NCBI RefSeq assembly: GCF_022539505.1
Contig: NC_061511.1
Span: 35,288,620-35,352,619 of the forward strand
Direction: 5' to 3'
Origin: Lolium rigidum
Taxonomy: Eukaryota; Streptophyta; Magnoliopsida; Poales; Poaceae
Length of the DNA: 64,000 nt
In this document: in pieces, positions 1 through 11,079 of the stretch
Layout: each line of letters opens with the position of its first letter
Position numbering within the stretch: position 1 is the stretch's first letter
Made by a program: the position numbers and the translations under genes
The notes under the pieces: model-generated
What the model was told of the DNA's origin: nothing
The model's input: only the letters and a program-made list of their open reading frames with translations
Database searches by the model: none

Positions 1-1
1 T

Positions 2-229
2 CTGGCCCTCAAGGAGCCCCCCCACTACGAGCCCATCGAAGCCCGTGCCATGAAGCTGTGCGGCCTGAAGGACGCGTTGGGAAACTGTACTGCGGCGCTG
101 CAGAAGCAGGTGCACAAGCACAACGCCCTCGCCGCGCACGCCAAGCCTGTCCGCAAATGTGCCGTTGCCGCTCTTGCGGCCTCCATCTGTGCGTCTGCTG
201 CATCGGTGCCTGCCGGTGACGATGTGTAG
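2..229 (+). pseudogene. LINE ORF1 product, C-terminal fragment
   Basis: The window opens inside an open frame (phase from base 2) that runs about 75 codons to a TAG at 227-229. It is Ala/Lys rich and basic, with short CxxC-like spacing but no complete zinc knuckle visible. Its position just before the endonuclease frame is where plant LINE ORF1 (the RNA-binding, gag-like protein) ends. The assignment rests on context rather than a diagnostic motif. Confidence 0.5.
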
Positions 230-375
230 ACCGCCCTGTGTACGCCGCGACGACGGCAACCAGCTGTCTGCGTCGTGTTTACCCCCCTCTGTGTTGTGTT
301 GTATCGACCCGTTTCGCATTAGCGCGTGTGTGCGCCCCTTGGTTTTCTCCCCCCTGTAATCTTCGTGTTCCTGTT

Positions 376-1239
376 GGTGTTCTTCGTTCTTACGATTATA
401 GTGCTTTCCGTGAGTTTACCATTGAGTCATGGAACACGCAGGGTTTAGGGTGTCTCAAGAAATGCCCTATGGTCCGCGACGCGATCTCCTCCGCTAATCC
501 CTCCATCATCTGCGTCCAGGAGACCAAGCTGGCCAACGTTGACCGCTTCGTCCTCTCTAGCATCCCTCCTCCTTGCCTCTCCTGCTTCGAAACCGTCGAG
601 GCCGTCGGGAACTCTGGTGGTATCCTTACGGCCTGGGACGCTGGCATCTTCTCCCTAGTTTCTACTCACCGCTGCCGTTTTTCGCTCACTCTGACGCTCC
701 AATCTTCCCTCTCCGACCTCGTCTTCGCCGTTACGAATGTCTACGCGCCCGCAAACCACGCCCTGTCGCCGGAGTTCCTGGAGGAGTTCGAAAACCTTGG
801 CCCTCTCTTCCCCATCCCGTGGTTGATCATTGGAGATTTTAATCTCCTGCGTGATCCTGCAGACAAAAACAACGCAAACTTTGACATCTCCCTAGCTTCC
901 TCCTTCAACGATTCCATCCGCAACCTTGCTCTCTTCGAGCTCCCTCTATCGGATCGGTTGTACACTTGGTCCAACAAACGCGACTCGCACGTCCTCGCCC
1001 GCCTCGATCGTGCTTTTTTCAACCACGCCTGGAATCTGGCTCTTCCCAATTCCTCCCTCCTCCCTTCCGCGCCCAACCTCTGATCATGTCCCGCTCATGG
1101 TCACGTCCTCCACCTCCATCCCTCGAACGCGCTGTTTCCGCTTCGAAAACGCCTGGCTCAAGGATCCCTCCTTCCTCCAAACTACCCTCCCTGCTTGGCA
1201 CACTGCCGCTGCGCGTGCCGATGCTGCTGGGGATCTTGC
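376..1239 (+). pseudogene. LINE ORF2, endonuclease part, up to the Copia insertion
   Basis: This is the endonuclease/exonuclease/phosphatase-type domain that nicks target DNA for target-primed reverse transcription. Visible motifs are SWNTQGLG near 427, ICVQETKL near 510 (catalytic Glu), IIGDFNLLRDP near 827 (Asp/Asn) and ARLDRAFFN near 1000. The closing SDHVPLMV motif follows in another frame near 1080, so a frameshift lies just before 1081-1083, where the first frame stops. The true start codon of ORF2 is unclear; the first in-frame Met is near 469, inside the domain. The coding sequence continues at 6377 beyond the Copia insertion. Confidence 0.85.
1235..1239. repeat. Target-site duplication CTTGC (left) of the Copia element
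   Basis: CTTGC immediately precedes the left LTR and recurs at 6372-6376 immediately after the right LTR. A perfect 5-bp duplication is the expected footprint of an LTR-retrotransposon integrase. It fixes both borders of the insertion. Confidence 0.95.
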
Positions 1240-1604
1240 TGTTTCCCTAAACTCCTAACTCGATCAGAGGAAGAAATTGAGGGAGAGAGAGGATGAACTC
1301 GACGAACACACAGAGAATTTTGTGCTGCGCTCAACTACTTGCAGCTTTCCTGTTTCTCTCCTTTTATTCATGCAAAGGGAAAACGTGGTGAGCAACGTGC
1401 TCCACTACCGATCATGCCATCCCATGATCCGAGCTTCGTGCTACACGATCTAGACTTGGTCCTGCGCCGTGCAGAGCGCAGCTGATAACGAAAAATAGAC
1501 TAGCTACTCCCTAACCGACGAAACCGACGAAACCGACAGCGGTGTCTAACAGTGACACTTGTCTAAAGTATTTTGAGCAGGGCAGGGCGAGGGTTTAAGC
1601 AACA
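1240..1604 (-). repeat. Copia element, 3' LTR (left)
   Basis: 365 bp, starting TG and ending CA in window orientation. It is nearly identical to 6007-6371. Compared with the right LTR it keeps three CCGAC motifs that read CTGAC there, which is typical loss of methylated cytosine. Confidence 0.95.
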
Positions 1605-1618
1605 ATCTCCCCCTCAAC
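1605..1618 (-). other. Polypurine tract of the Copia element
   Basis: On the minus strand a GTTGAGGGGGAGAT-type purine-rich run abuts the 3' LTR. This is the usual primer for plus-strand DNA synthesis and it confirms the minus orientation. Confidence 0.85.
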
Positions 1619-4600
1619 CCGAGCTCATGCCCTGAGTGTTGATGATGCCAATCTTGCCGCGAAGCTCTTCAAATCGAACACGACCAAGAGCCTTCGTCAG
1701 AATGTCTGCCTTCTGTTCTCCTGTGCCGATGAACTCTGCCCTGATCATGCCTTTCTCCACGTAATCACGGATGAAGTGGAACCGCAGATCAATGTGCTTG
1801 GACTTGTCATGCATCACTGGGTTCTTGCACAGGGATATTGCAGATTTGTTGTCTATGTAGATGGTGACCGGCGCTCGCTGCTCGATTCAGTAGTTCGCCG
1901 TACGTACGAGCAAGCCACACGCCCGGCTAGCTCCCGTCGCCGCCGCGATGTACTCCGCCTCGCAGGACGAGGTTGCCACCACCGACTGTTTCTGAGATTG
2001 CCAGCCGACGAGACTGCTTCCAAGAAAGAACAGAACCCCTGAGGTGCTCTTCCTGCTGTCAATGTCGCCGGCGTGATCGGAGTCACTGAACCCGATCAGC
2101 GTCTCGTCGTCACCACGGTTGTACACGCAACCATGGTTCAGTGTGCCTGAGATGTACCGCAGGAGATGCTTCACTGCCGCCAGATGATCCGCCGCCGGTG
2201 CTTCCATGAATCTGCTGAGGAAGCCCACGGCGAACGCGATATCAGGGCGAGTGTTCACCAGGTACCTGAGGCTGCCGATGATACTGCGGTAGAAGGTGGC
2301 GTCGACGGGCGCCTCCTTACTGTCCTTGCTCAGTTGGCATCGAGCCTCCATGGGCGTGCGTGTGGAGTTGCAGTCCGCCATGCCAGCCCGCTCCAGTAGT
2401 TTGCTTGCATAAGCTCCCTGTGACACAGAGGTGCGCCCTTGTCCCTGTCTCACCTCGAGTCCGAGGTAGTAACGGAGGGCACCAAGGTCGCTCATGGAGA
2501 ACAAGCTCTTCATCTCCTGCTTGAACTTGTTCACCTCTTGTTGTTCTGCTCCTGCGATCACCAGGTCGTCGACGTACACGCCGACGATGAGCAGTGTGCC
2601 ATGACTGCCCCTTGCGTACACGCCGTGCTCTGACAAGCTGCGCCTGAAGCCTAGAGACACCAAGCTTGCGTCTAGCTTGGCATTCCATGCTCTCGGAGCT
2701 TGGCGCAGTCCGTACAGAGCTTTGTGGAGCTTGTACACCTCATGTTCGCGTCCATCGGCGGTGAAGCCCGGTGGCTGTGACACATACACCACCTCCTCGA
2801 GCTCACCGTTCAGGAACGCGGATTTCACGTCCATGTGGTGCACCTCCCAGCCGCGGTGCGCCGCCAGTGCAAGAATCAGCCGCACGGACTCGAGCCTAGC
2901 GACTAGCGCGTACACCTCCTCAAAATCCACCCCAGGACGCTGAACGTATCCCTTGGCGACAAGACGGGCCTTGTGCTTGACGATGCGCCCGTTCTCGTCC
3001 TTCTTCACCTTGTAGACCCATTTGAGGCCAATCGCACGGTGGCCTGCAGGGAGGGAGGTGAGCGTCCAGGTTTCGTTCTCGTCGATGGACTGCAGCTCGT
3101 CAAGCATCGCTCGACGCCAGCAGCCCTCCTTCTCAGCCTCTGCGAAGGATGTTGGTTCTTCGCCGACCATGAGGTGCAGTGCCTCATCGTCCTCTTCTTC
3201 GTCTTCCGCAGATTGTGGGCGCGGTGCCAGCTGCGCCGGGCCAGCAGGTCCACCCACCAGGTCAGAGACGAGGCGAAACCGGTGAGGGGCGTCGGCACTG
3301 TCCGCCGCATCGAATAATGCGGAGCGTGCCGTTGGTGGCGACACGAAGTAAGACGGCGTGCCGCCCGTGGGTGTCGCAGTTGCTCCTCCACCGCGTGTTG
3401 GTGATGGCGTGGTCGACGTCGAGACTGAGAGGGGCGTGGGTGGTGTCGACGCGGCGCTGCTCGAGGCCGGTGACCCAGCTCCCCCGGTAGCTAGGCGTGT
3501 CACGTAGACAGGGTGCTCAACTGTGAACACGCTGCTCGCCGGCGGCTCCCCCGGCGCGTCCCAGTTCCAGCAGGCGCCCTCGTCGAAGACGACGTCTCTG
3601 GAGACGTGCACGTGCTTGGTGGAGGGGTCGTAGAGGCGGTACGCCTTTGAGCCCGTCTCGTATCCGACGAACACCATCGGGTTGCTTCTGTCCTCCAGCT
3701 TCTGAAGGTTTGGGCGCGTCACCTTGACGTGGCCGATGCAGCCGAAGACGCGGAGGAAGCGCACGTCCGGCTTCTTCCCATGCCACGCCTCGTACGGTGT
3801 CATGGCGTCGACGCTGCGGGTGAAGCATCTGTTGAGGATGAACGTGGCCGTGAGGATGGCCTCTCCCCAGAATCTGTTTGGCACCCGCTTGGCCTTGAGC
3901 ATGCTCCTGGCCATGCCGAGGAGCGTCTGGTTCCTGCGCTCCACGACGCCATTCTGTTGCGGCGTGTACGGAGCTGTGAGAAGCCGCTGCACGCCTGCCT
4001 CCTCACAGTGCTGGTAGAATGTGGCGGAGGTGAACTCGCCGCCACGGTCGGTGCGCAGCACGCGCAGCTTGTGCCCGCACTCCACCTCTGTCGCCGCTTG
4101 TATTTTGACGATGGCACGTGCTGCTTGGTCCTTGGATGCGAGCAGATCCGCCCACATGTACCTGCTGCGATCATCGATCAGCAGCAACACGTATCGGCAC
4201 CCTCCTGGCGTCTGTGGCGTGATCGGGCCACACAGGTCGCCGTGGACGAGCTCGAGGGGCTTCTGCGCCCGGTACTTCGCCCGTTGCCGGAACGGAGAGC
4301 GTCGCTGCTTCCCAGCGAGGCACGCGTCACAGAGCTCGTCGGCGTGATCTATTGGAGGTAGACCACGCACGAGTCCGCCGCGAGCCATCCGCTGCATACC
4401 GTCGAAGTGCAGGTGCCCGAGCCGGGCGTGCCAGCGCCAGGCATCGGACACGTCACCTACGGCGAGGCACACTGGATGCACAGGGGTGAAGGTCAGTTTG
4501 TACAGCCGATTCTGAGATCGCTTTACCTTGACCAGGAGGCGTCGATGCTGGTCGTGGATGGTCAGAACTCCACGGCGGATGTTGATGTCGAACCAGCTCT

Positions 4601-5975
4601 CGTCGAGTTGCCCAAGGCTGACAACGCTGCTCTTGAGCGCGGGGATGTAGAACACCTGCGTGAACGCACGGTGATCACCGCTGCTGCCGGCGAACACGAC
4701 GGTGCCACGCCCGTGGATGTCCACCACTGAGCCGTCAGCGAAGCGCACCTTTCCAAACACCGAACGGTCCAGATCGGCGAAGGCGCTGATGGAGCCTGTC
4801 ATGTGGTTCGTGGCCCCTGTGTCGAGGAACCAGACCTCACCGCTTTGGCTGTCCACGCGCAAAGGGGCGATCATGGCCTTCTCTTCGTTGAGGTAGATGT
4901 GTGCGCCCTCGTGAGCTCGAGGTGCCTCCGTCATGACGACGGTGGGAGCCTCGATGATCTCTTCGACGCATGCCATCATCATCGCTGGCCCGTCCTCCTC
5001 TTCGGCTTCGACGAGGTTCGCCGCCGCCGGAGCCGCCTTGTTCTTGGCGGCCTCGTCGCGCTTCTTCTTCCGGCACTCGCGGGCCCAATGCCCGGCTTTG
5101 CCGCAGTAGCGGCACTTGTCCCTGTCGACGGGCTCGCCCGCCCCGGTGGGCGGTGGCTTGCCGCCTTTCTTCCCGCGGTCGTCGCCCTTGCTTGAAGATC
5201 CACCGCCACCGCGAGGCCGGCGCTTGCGCGCCTCCCACTGCTCCTCAGTGAGTGGGAGCTGGCCGCCGGGCGCGTCGCTCCCTTGCTCTCCATCGAGACG
5301 CTCCTCGATCGCGCGCAGGTGCCCAGTTACCTCCTCGACAGTCATCGTGGCAGGATCGAGGAGGGTCTCCATGGAAAAAGCAATTTGAATGAATTGCGAT
5401 GGGACGATGGACAAGAACTTACGGACGATCCTTTCCTCGGCGATGGTGTCGCCCAGTGAGCGAAGTCCGGCGACGAGGTTGGAGAGACGGAGGGAGAAGT
5501 CCTGGATCTTCTCCCCGTTCTTGAACGACACGGTCTCGAACTCCGTGCGGAGCCGCCGGAGGCGACCGTCGCGGACGCGATCTGGCCCCTGGAACTGGGT
5601 GCGGATCGCTTCCCACGCTGCCTTGGAAGATCCTTTCCCGATGAGCATGCAGTGCATGTCCTCCGGCGTGGATCGGAGCAGCGCTGCAAGGGTCTTCATG
5701 TCGTCGACGCGCGCGACGTGATCATCCGTGATGGCGTCCCAGAGTGACGCCGCCTGAAGGTTGACCTTCATGACCATCTCCCAGGTCGTGTACCCTCCCC
5801 GGGTTAGCATCGGGAAGTGCAGGTTTGCGCCGGAGCCGCCGCCGGACTCGCGCACTACCTGCTGTACGACGACCTCGCCGCCACCGCGTCGTGACTGGTC
5901 CCTACCGTGACTCTGCGAGCGCCGTCGCTGCGCGGGTGGAGGGGTCCGTGACTGGTGCGGCGATCTGCTTGACAT
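1614..5975 (-). pseudogene. Copia gag-pol polyprotein with one in-frame stop in RNase H
   Basis: One continuous frame of about 1,453 codons. The chosen start is the first ATG after the primer-binding site (5973-5975), although the open frame itself runs back into the LTR. Domains in order: gag with a CCHC knuckle (CRYCGKAGHWARECRKKKR); aspartic protease (WFLDTGATNHM); integrase with the HHCC zinc site and a DDE core (LRTDRGGEFTS, PYTPQQNGVVERRNQ); reverse transcriptase with YVDDLVIAG; and RNase H (DSDHAGD, SSCEAEYIAAA). The only break seen is a TGA at 1887-1889 inside RNase H. The frame then resumes unchanged to the stop at 1614-1616. This is probably a recent nonsense change or a sequence error rather than decay. 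Confidence 0.93.
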
Positions 5976-5992
5976 GGCCACAGGATCGCAAC

Positions 5993-6004
5993 GCTCTGAT
6001 ACCA
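5993..6004 (-). other. Primer-binding site, initiator tRNA-Met type
   Basis: On the minus strand this reads TGGTATCAGAGC, the standard plant Copia site complementary to the 3' end of initiator tRNA-Met. It lies two bases inside the 5' LTR. Confidence 0.93.
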
Positions 6005-6006
6005 AT

Positions 6007-6371
6007 TGTTTCCCTAAACTCCTAACTCGATCAGAGGAAGAAATTGAGGGAGAGAGAGGATGAACTCGACGAACACACAGAGAATTTTGTGCTGCGCTCA
6101 ACTACTTGCAGCTTTTCTGTTTCTCTCCTTTTATTCATGCAAAGGGAAAACGTGGTGAGCAACGTGCTCCACTACCGATCATGCCATCCCATGATCCGAG
6201 CTTCGTGCTACACGATCTAGACTTGGTCCTGCGCCGTGCAAAGCGCAGCTGATAACAGAAAATAGACTAGCTACTCCCTAACTGACGAAACTGACGAAAC
6301 TGACAGCGGTGTCTAACAGTGACACTTGTCTAAAGTATTTTGAGCAGGGCAGGGCGAGGGTTTAAGCAACA
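6007..6371 (-). repeat. Copia element, 5' LTR (right)
   Basis: 365 bp, the partner of 1240-1604. In element orientation it is the promoter-bearing upstream LTR. About seven mismatches separate the two copies, most of them C/T or G/A. The second TSD copy CTTGC follows at 6372-6376. Confidence 0.95.
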
Positions 6372-6376
6372 CTTGC

Positions 6377-9129
6377 GGCCCGCCTAAAGTCCTTCCGCTC
6401 CGCTGCCAAGGTCTCGAAACACTCCCACCATTTCAACCCAAAATTCAAGAACAATTGTGCTTTCTTGATTGATCTTCTGGACCTGTTCGAGGAGACCCGC
6501 TCCCTCTCCTTGGACAAGCTCCTGCTTCGTGTCTCCTGCAGGTCTACCTTGGAGCGGCTGGTTCTCGCTCGCGCCGCGTACTGGAAATAGCGGGCGATTG
6601 TGGAGGGTGACGAGAACTCCAAGTTCTTCCACGCGCGGGCCTCCCAGCGCCTCCGACGCAACACCATCCGCATCCTTGATGTTGACGGCGCGACGGTCGC
6701 CACGCATGAAGCCAAGGCTGCGGCTCACCACTCCTTCTACCTCAACCTGCTTGGTCGCCGTTCCGAGGTGCGCTGGGACTTCGACGTGCATGAGCTCTAC
6801 ACCAACTGCGCGCGCGTCAACGGTGCTGATCTCGTCAAAGCTTTCTCTGCGGAAGAAATCAAAAAAGCCGTCGCCTACATGGCCTGCTCCAGTGCCCCTG
6901 GGCCGGATGGCATTGGGCCCAGTTTCTACCGGGTCGCGTGGGATACGGTCCGCCCGAGCCTGGAGCTTCTATTCGAAAAATTCCGTTCCCGCTCGGTCGA
7001 ACTGGAGAGGATCAACATAGCTCACGTGGTGCTGCTGCCCAAGTCCGCCGGCGTGCTATCGCCAAGCGCTTTCTGGCCGGTGTCCCTCCAAAACAGCTCG
7101 GTCAAGATCCTCTGCAAAGCTCTGACTTTTCGTCTCCAGCAACAGATCAGCGAGCTCATCGACGCCGACCAGACTGGCTTTCTTTCCGGTCGGAGCATCT
7201 CGGAAACCTTCGTCCTCGCCATGGAATTAGTCCAAACCTGCTACCATCGGAAACGCCGGTCGTCGTCCTCAAGCTGGACTTCGCCAAGGCCTTCGATTCC
7301 GTGTCCTGGTCCAGCCTGCACACGGTGATGCTGGCACGGGGGTTTCCCGCCGTCTGGTGCGACTGGCTCGACGATATCTTCGCCTCTTCGCACTCCGCCG
7401 TGCTCCTCAATGGCCTGCCTGGACGGTGGATCCGGTGCATCCGTGGGCTTCGCCAAGGGGATCCGCTGTCCTCCTACCTCTTCCTCATCATCGCCGACAT
7501 GCTGCAACGCCTGATCCGCCGCGACACGGTCCTCCAACACCCCCTGGTGGACGGTGCTGCCTGCCCCGTGCTCCAGTACGCGGACGACACCCTCCTGATC
7601 TTCCGTGCCGACGTTGGCGCGGCAAGGCATCTCCGTTCGCTGCTTGGCCAGTTCGAGAGCGCCACGGGCCTAGCGATCAACTACAGCAAAAGCACTTTGG
7701 TGCCCATGCATGTCCAACCTGCTGTGCTTCGTCAAATCCAAGACGTGATGCGCTGCCGTGTCGAAGGGTTCCCGCAAACCTACCTCGGGTTGCCTTTGTC
7801 TGCTGAGAAGCTCCGGCTCGCGGCGTTCACTCCTCTGATTCCCAAGGTGGACAAATATTTGTTCGGCTGGCGTGCCCTTTTTCTCTCCGCCGGTGGGAGG
7901 CTTGTTCTGCTCAACGCCATCCTCGACACCCTCCCCACCTTCGCCATGGGGGCCCTCGAGCTGCCTCCCGGTGTGCTCGCTGCTCTGGACCGCCTTCGTC
8001 GCGCTTTTCTGTGGGCTGCCACTGACAAAGTTTCCGGCGCTTGCTGTCTCGTTGCCTGGGATCAGGTCTGCCAGCCAAGGGAGGAGGGCGGCCTCGGCGT
8101 GCGCTCCATCGCCACCCAAAACGCGTGCCTCCTCGTCAAACTCCTTCATCGCCTCCACTGCGCCCCCGCCGAGTCTTGGCCTAGGTGGGTTTGGGACTCG
8201 CTGGACGGCGCCCCCTCGACATGTCCGGCACGGCGACAACGCTCTGCGGAGCTCACTGGTCCTCGCTGCAACGTATGCTGCCCCTCTACCGCAGCATCTC
8301 GCGTGTGTCTGTGGGAGACGGACGGAGGGTGGCCTTTTGGCTCGACTGGTGGCTCCCGGCCGGCCCCCTCGTGGTGACTTACCCGGAGCTGTTCTCCCAC
8401 TGCACCCTCCGTGGTGCCTCTATCCGTCAGGTGGTCGTAGGTGGGCTCGCCCCCATCTTGGCTCCACGGCTTTCATCTGTCGCCGCCCGTCAGAAGGAGG
8501 AGCTGGAGCGTGTCTCCGCCACTACCCACCTGTCCGATGGCGTGGACGTGCGCTCGCTCCCTCTGCGCGGCCGCGCTGGTGGGCGTCTCCGAACGGCCTC
8601 GCTCTACCGCTTGTGCAACTACGGAGGCGTGTTGGACGAGCACCACGACTTCGTGTGGCGCAGCTACGCCCCCTCCAAGGTTAAATTTTTCGGCTGGCTG
8701 CTGGTCAAGAGCCGGATTCAGTGCAGGGCAAACCTTCTGCGGAAATGGATCATCCCTCTCGCCGACTGCGGCTGCCCCATCTGCCCCGCTTCATCGGAAA
8801 CGGCTGGTCACATTGTCTTCGGCTGCCCCTTCGCCCACTGGTCCACCATTGGTGTGGCTCCCGATCCTGCTCTTGATACTTCGGCTGTTGCCACCTGTGC
8901 CCTGCCTGCAGCTGCACGTCCCAAAACGGCCTCGACGCTGCGCCTCCTATGCGTGTGGCACCTGTGGAAGCACAGAAATGATGTGGTCTTCAACGGGCAG
9001 ACACCGTCTCTTCGCCTCGTCCTCAAAAGATGCCGGGATGATGCCGTGCTCTGGCGTGCGCGGCTGCCGCTTGCTTGCCGCGACGACGTCGATCTCTGGC
9101 TCACTTTCCTCCTCCCCGAGCGACCATAG
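6377..9129 (+). pseudogene. LINE ORF2, reverse transcriptase and zinc-binding part
   Basis: Continuation of the LINE pol gene after the Copia insertion. An in-frame TAG near 6588 comes just before EGDENSKFFHA. Then the RT fingers/palm appear: SSAPGPDGI near 6890, LKLDFAKAFDSVSW near 7270, GLRQGDPLSSYLF near 7447 and the catalytic LQYADDTLLIF near 7572. The frame changes near 7255 and again between about 8185 and 8377. The last frame holds the zf-RVT domain, with KVKFFGWLL near 8680 and a CGCPIC...HIVFGC cysteine/histidine pattern at 8765-8826. It ends at a TAG at 9127-9129. With at least three frame breaks in ORF2 it cannot encode an active protein. Confidence 0.93.
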
Positions 9130-9136
9130 TTGCCCC

Positions 9137-9140
<4 letters not shown>

Positions 9141-9180
<40 letters not shown>
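9141..9180. repeat. (TG)20 microsatellite in the LINE 3' UTR
   Basis: An uninterrupted TG dinucleotide run of about 20 units starts 11 bases after the LINE ORF2 stop. It is likely length-polymorphic. Confidence 0.97.
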
Positions 9181-9182
<2 letters not shown>

Positions 9183-9352
9183 CTTGTTTCTTGCCTTGAG
9201 CTCTCCCCCTTGGCGTCGGGAGATGACTCCCTCTACCCCCTTGTACTGCTGCTCACCCTGGGGCCTTCGCCCGATCTTTTGATGAACTGAAGGAATACAA
9301 AATATTCAGGTGGGAGCCTTTGCTCCTTCCGGTGAACCCTCAAAAAAAAAAT

Positions 9353-10309
9353 GTATTTGCCTTGGTCCTTCTAGAAAGCCCAAGCTATGTCAAGTCATGA
9401 TCATTTTTTGTTTCCTTTTCTTATCTCACATGAACGTTACATCTGAAGACAATCTAATTACAGTATGTAATTTCTCTTCGTAATAGTGTAAAATATCATT
9501 TTCTTCGCAACCGGAACATATAATGCAACATATGCTGGAAAATACCAATTTTAGTTGGATGATATTGTGGTTCTTCAATATATCCAGTTCCGAGTTACCC
9601 CTCATTGTAAGTAAGATTTATCCCAGTTTCTCGGCAAGTCACTACAGTGAGTATCTCTGCAGTTTCCATATGAATTCATCAAACACTAACCTCGCTTTTT
9701 TTTCATTTTCATTCTTCACAGGATAAATGTAGATTTCAATTTCACCTCTGCCCGAATCATGTGAAATCAACGTTCTTTCCATGATCATATAAGTGATCAT
9801 CAAAAGAATGTTGATTACAGTAGCATGTTAGCCACTTATAAGTGACATAGGATAATTGAGTTTATTTATTTCCAATTGATTCTGCACCTAAGTGAGCAGA
9901 ACACTTATGCAGACACAGAGGTTGCATATAGGTTTCACATTGCAACTTGAGGAAATTGTTAGGATTTGACATCTCGCTTGCCTTATTGGTTGGTCTATAT
10001 AGTCCAATTTCATTTGGCTTGAGAGCAACGTATCATGTAAAATATGCATACTGGATTGGCATAAATATGGTGATTACTTGTTTTAGACAATTTGGTCTTC
10101 TCTGATCTAACCTCTATGCGTTTATTTTGCTGAGCATTGAAAACATTTCATTATTCAAAAAACCATTTGTAAATAATCCATTTGAGTATTCTGCTAACAC
10201 AAAGTTCCTAAATGTGTTAAAGTTCATATTTGCTCAGACATATGTGCATTTGTATTGTTAAGCAATTTTTATTTATCTTTCAATTTTTTTCTCCTCCCAC
10301 GGTTCTTAA
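9353..10309. other. Unassigned AT-rich spacer
   Basis: Between the LINE poly(A) and a Copia remnant. I see only short AT-rich open frames, no splice-supported exons and no clear terminal repeats. It may be old, diverged repeat or pre-insertion host DNA. Confidence 0.5.
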
Positions 10310-10680
10310 AAGAATGGACTAGTGACCAAAGCAGCCAGGCTGTCGGTTCACCAGTTTTACTCATCGGTCAGGGCCTGGTTAAACAGACTCATCAGCGAGC
10401 TCGTCGCCATAGAACAACCAAAGTTCAGTCTCTTGGTGGACAACAAGACCGCTGTAGCTCTCTCCAGGAATCCAATGCATCATGGGCATAGAAAGAAAGC
10501 ACATCGGCACCAAGTTCCGCGAGCACCTTGATGCTGAAGAAGTGGATGTCGATCATGTGGGCACTGACGAACAGCTAGCAGATATTCTAGCCAAGGCCCC
10601 TCGGGTGTCCCAAATTCGTTGAGCTGCATCAGAAAATTGGAGTGCATCAGACATCAGGCAGCAGGTTTGAGGGGGAGAAA
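10310..10680 (+). pseudogene. Copia RNase H remnant and polypurine tract
   Basis: A fragment of a Copia pol C-terminus. WLNRLISELVAIEQPKF and LLVDNKTAVALSRNP near 10370-10470 match the RNase H segment after the EAEY motif. A frameshift near 10497 moves the continuing part (IGTKFREHLD, EQLADILAK) into another frame, which ends near 10622. A purine tract (GAGGGGGAGAAA) at 10669-10680 leads straight into the LTR at 10681. Everything upstream of RNase H is missing. Confidence 0.8.
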
Positions 10681-11079
10681 TGTTGTTCAAATCCTGCTGT
10701 ACTGCTCCGTATTTTGTTAGTAGTTTATGTTTGGAAATAACATGAACCGGAAAGTGTCATTTTTTACCGTTGCTTTTCACATTCAGTTAGTCTTCTGCGC
10801 TCCCGCCCTTAGTTGTGGATCGTCAGCCGCATGGTCTGGTCGTGGGATAGCATGACCCAGTAGACGAGGCTGCGCCATGATCGAAATCACAGAAGAAATA
10901 GAGAAGAAACAGAAAAGCAGTCGAAAACTGCACCAAAACATTGTCTCCGTTGTTCATTCTTCAGTTACGTCAGAAAGACAGAAACTTGTGTCTGAGAGAC
11001 AGATGGACAAAGATCGCAATTACAGTGGTTAGAAGTTAAAGAGGGTGGATTATATTCTCAGCCCACCAGGAATCAAACA
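10681..11079 (+). repeat. Probable 3' LTR of the truncated Copia element
   Basis: Begins TGTTGTTC right after the polypurine tract. A plausible end is ...AATCAAACA at 11079. The start is well supported. The end is a guess from the TG...CA rule because no second LTR or TSD is available. Confidence 0.55.

Larger units (their letters stand above)
1240..6371 (-). mobile_element. Ty1/Copia LTR retrotransposon, nearly intact
   Basis: A 5,132-bp element on the minus strand. It has two 365-bp LTRs (TGTTTCCC...AGCAACA in window orientation), a primer-binding site matching the initiator tRNA-Met 3' end next to the right LTR, and a purine-rich tract next to the left LTR. A single long gag-pol frame lies between them. 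Integrase precedes reverse transcriptase, which is the Copia order. The LTRs differ at about seven positions, so insertion was recent on a grass time scale. The element sits in the RT-coding region of a LINE, flanked by CTTGC. Confidence 0.97.
1..9352 (+). mobile_element. LINE (non-LTR retrotransposon), 5' end outside window, split by a Copia element
   Basis: A non-LTR retrotransposon read left to right. It contains the end of an ORF1 product, an AP-type endonuclease, a reverse transcriptase and a C-terminal zinc-binding RT domain. It closes with a short 3' UTR and a run of ten A (9343-9352). The body is interrupted at 1239/6377 by a complete Copia retrotransposon, and removing it and one CTTGC copy restores the reading context. 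Several frameshifts and an in-frame stop make this copy dead. The 5' end and the 5' target-site duplication are outside the window. Confidence 0.93.

Noticed and set aside
1887..1889. Frameshift in the Copia RNase H region
   Set aside because: The upstream and downstream parts are in the same frame (distance divisible by three). It is a single nonsense codon, not a frameshift.
3729..4361. 210-codon plus-strand open frame
   Set aside because: Lies entirely antisense to the integrase region of the Copia polyprotein, which has clear conserved motifs. It is a composition shadow.
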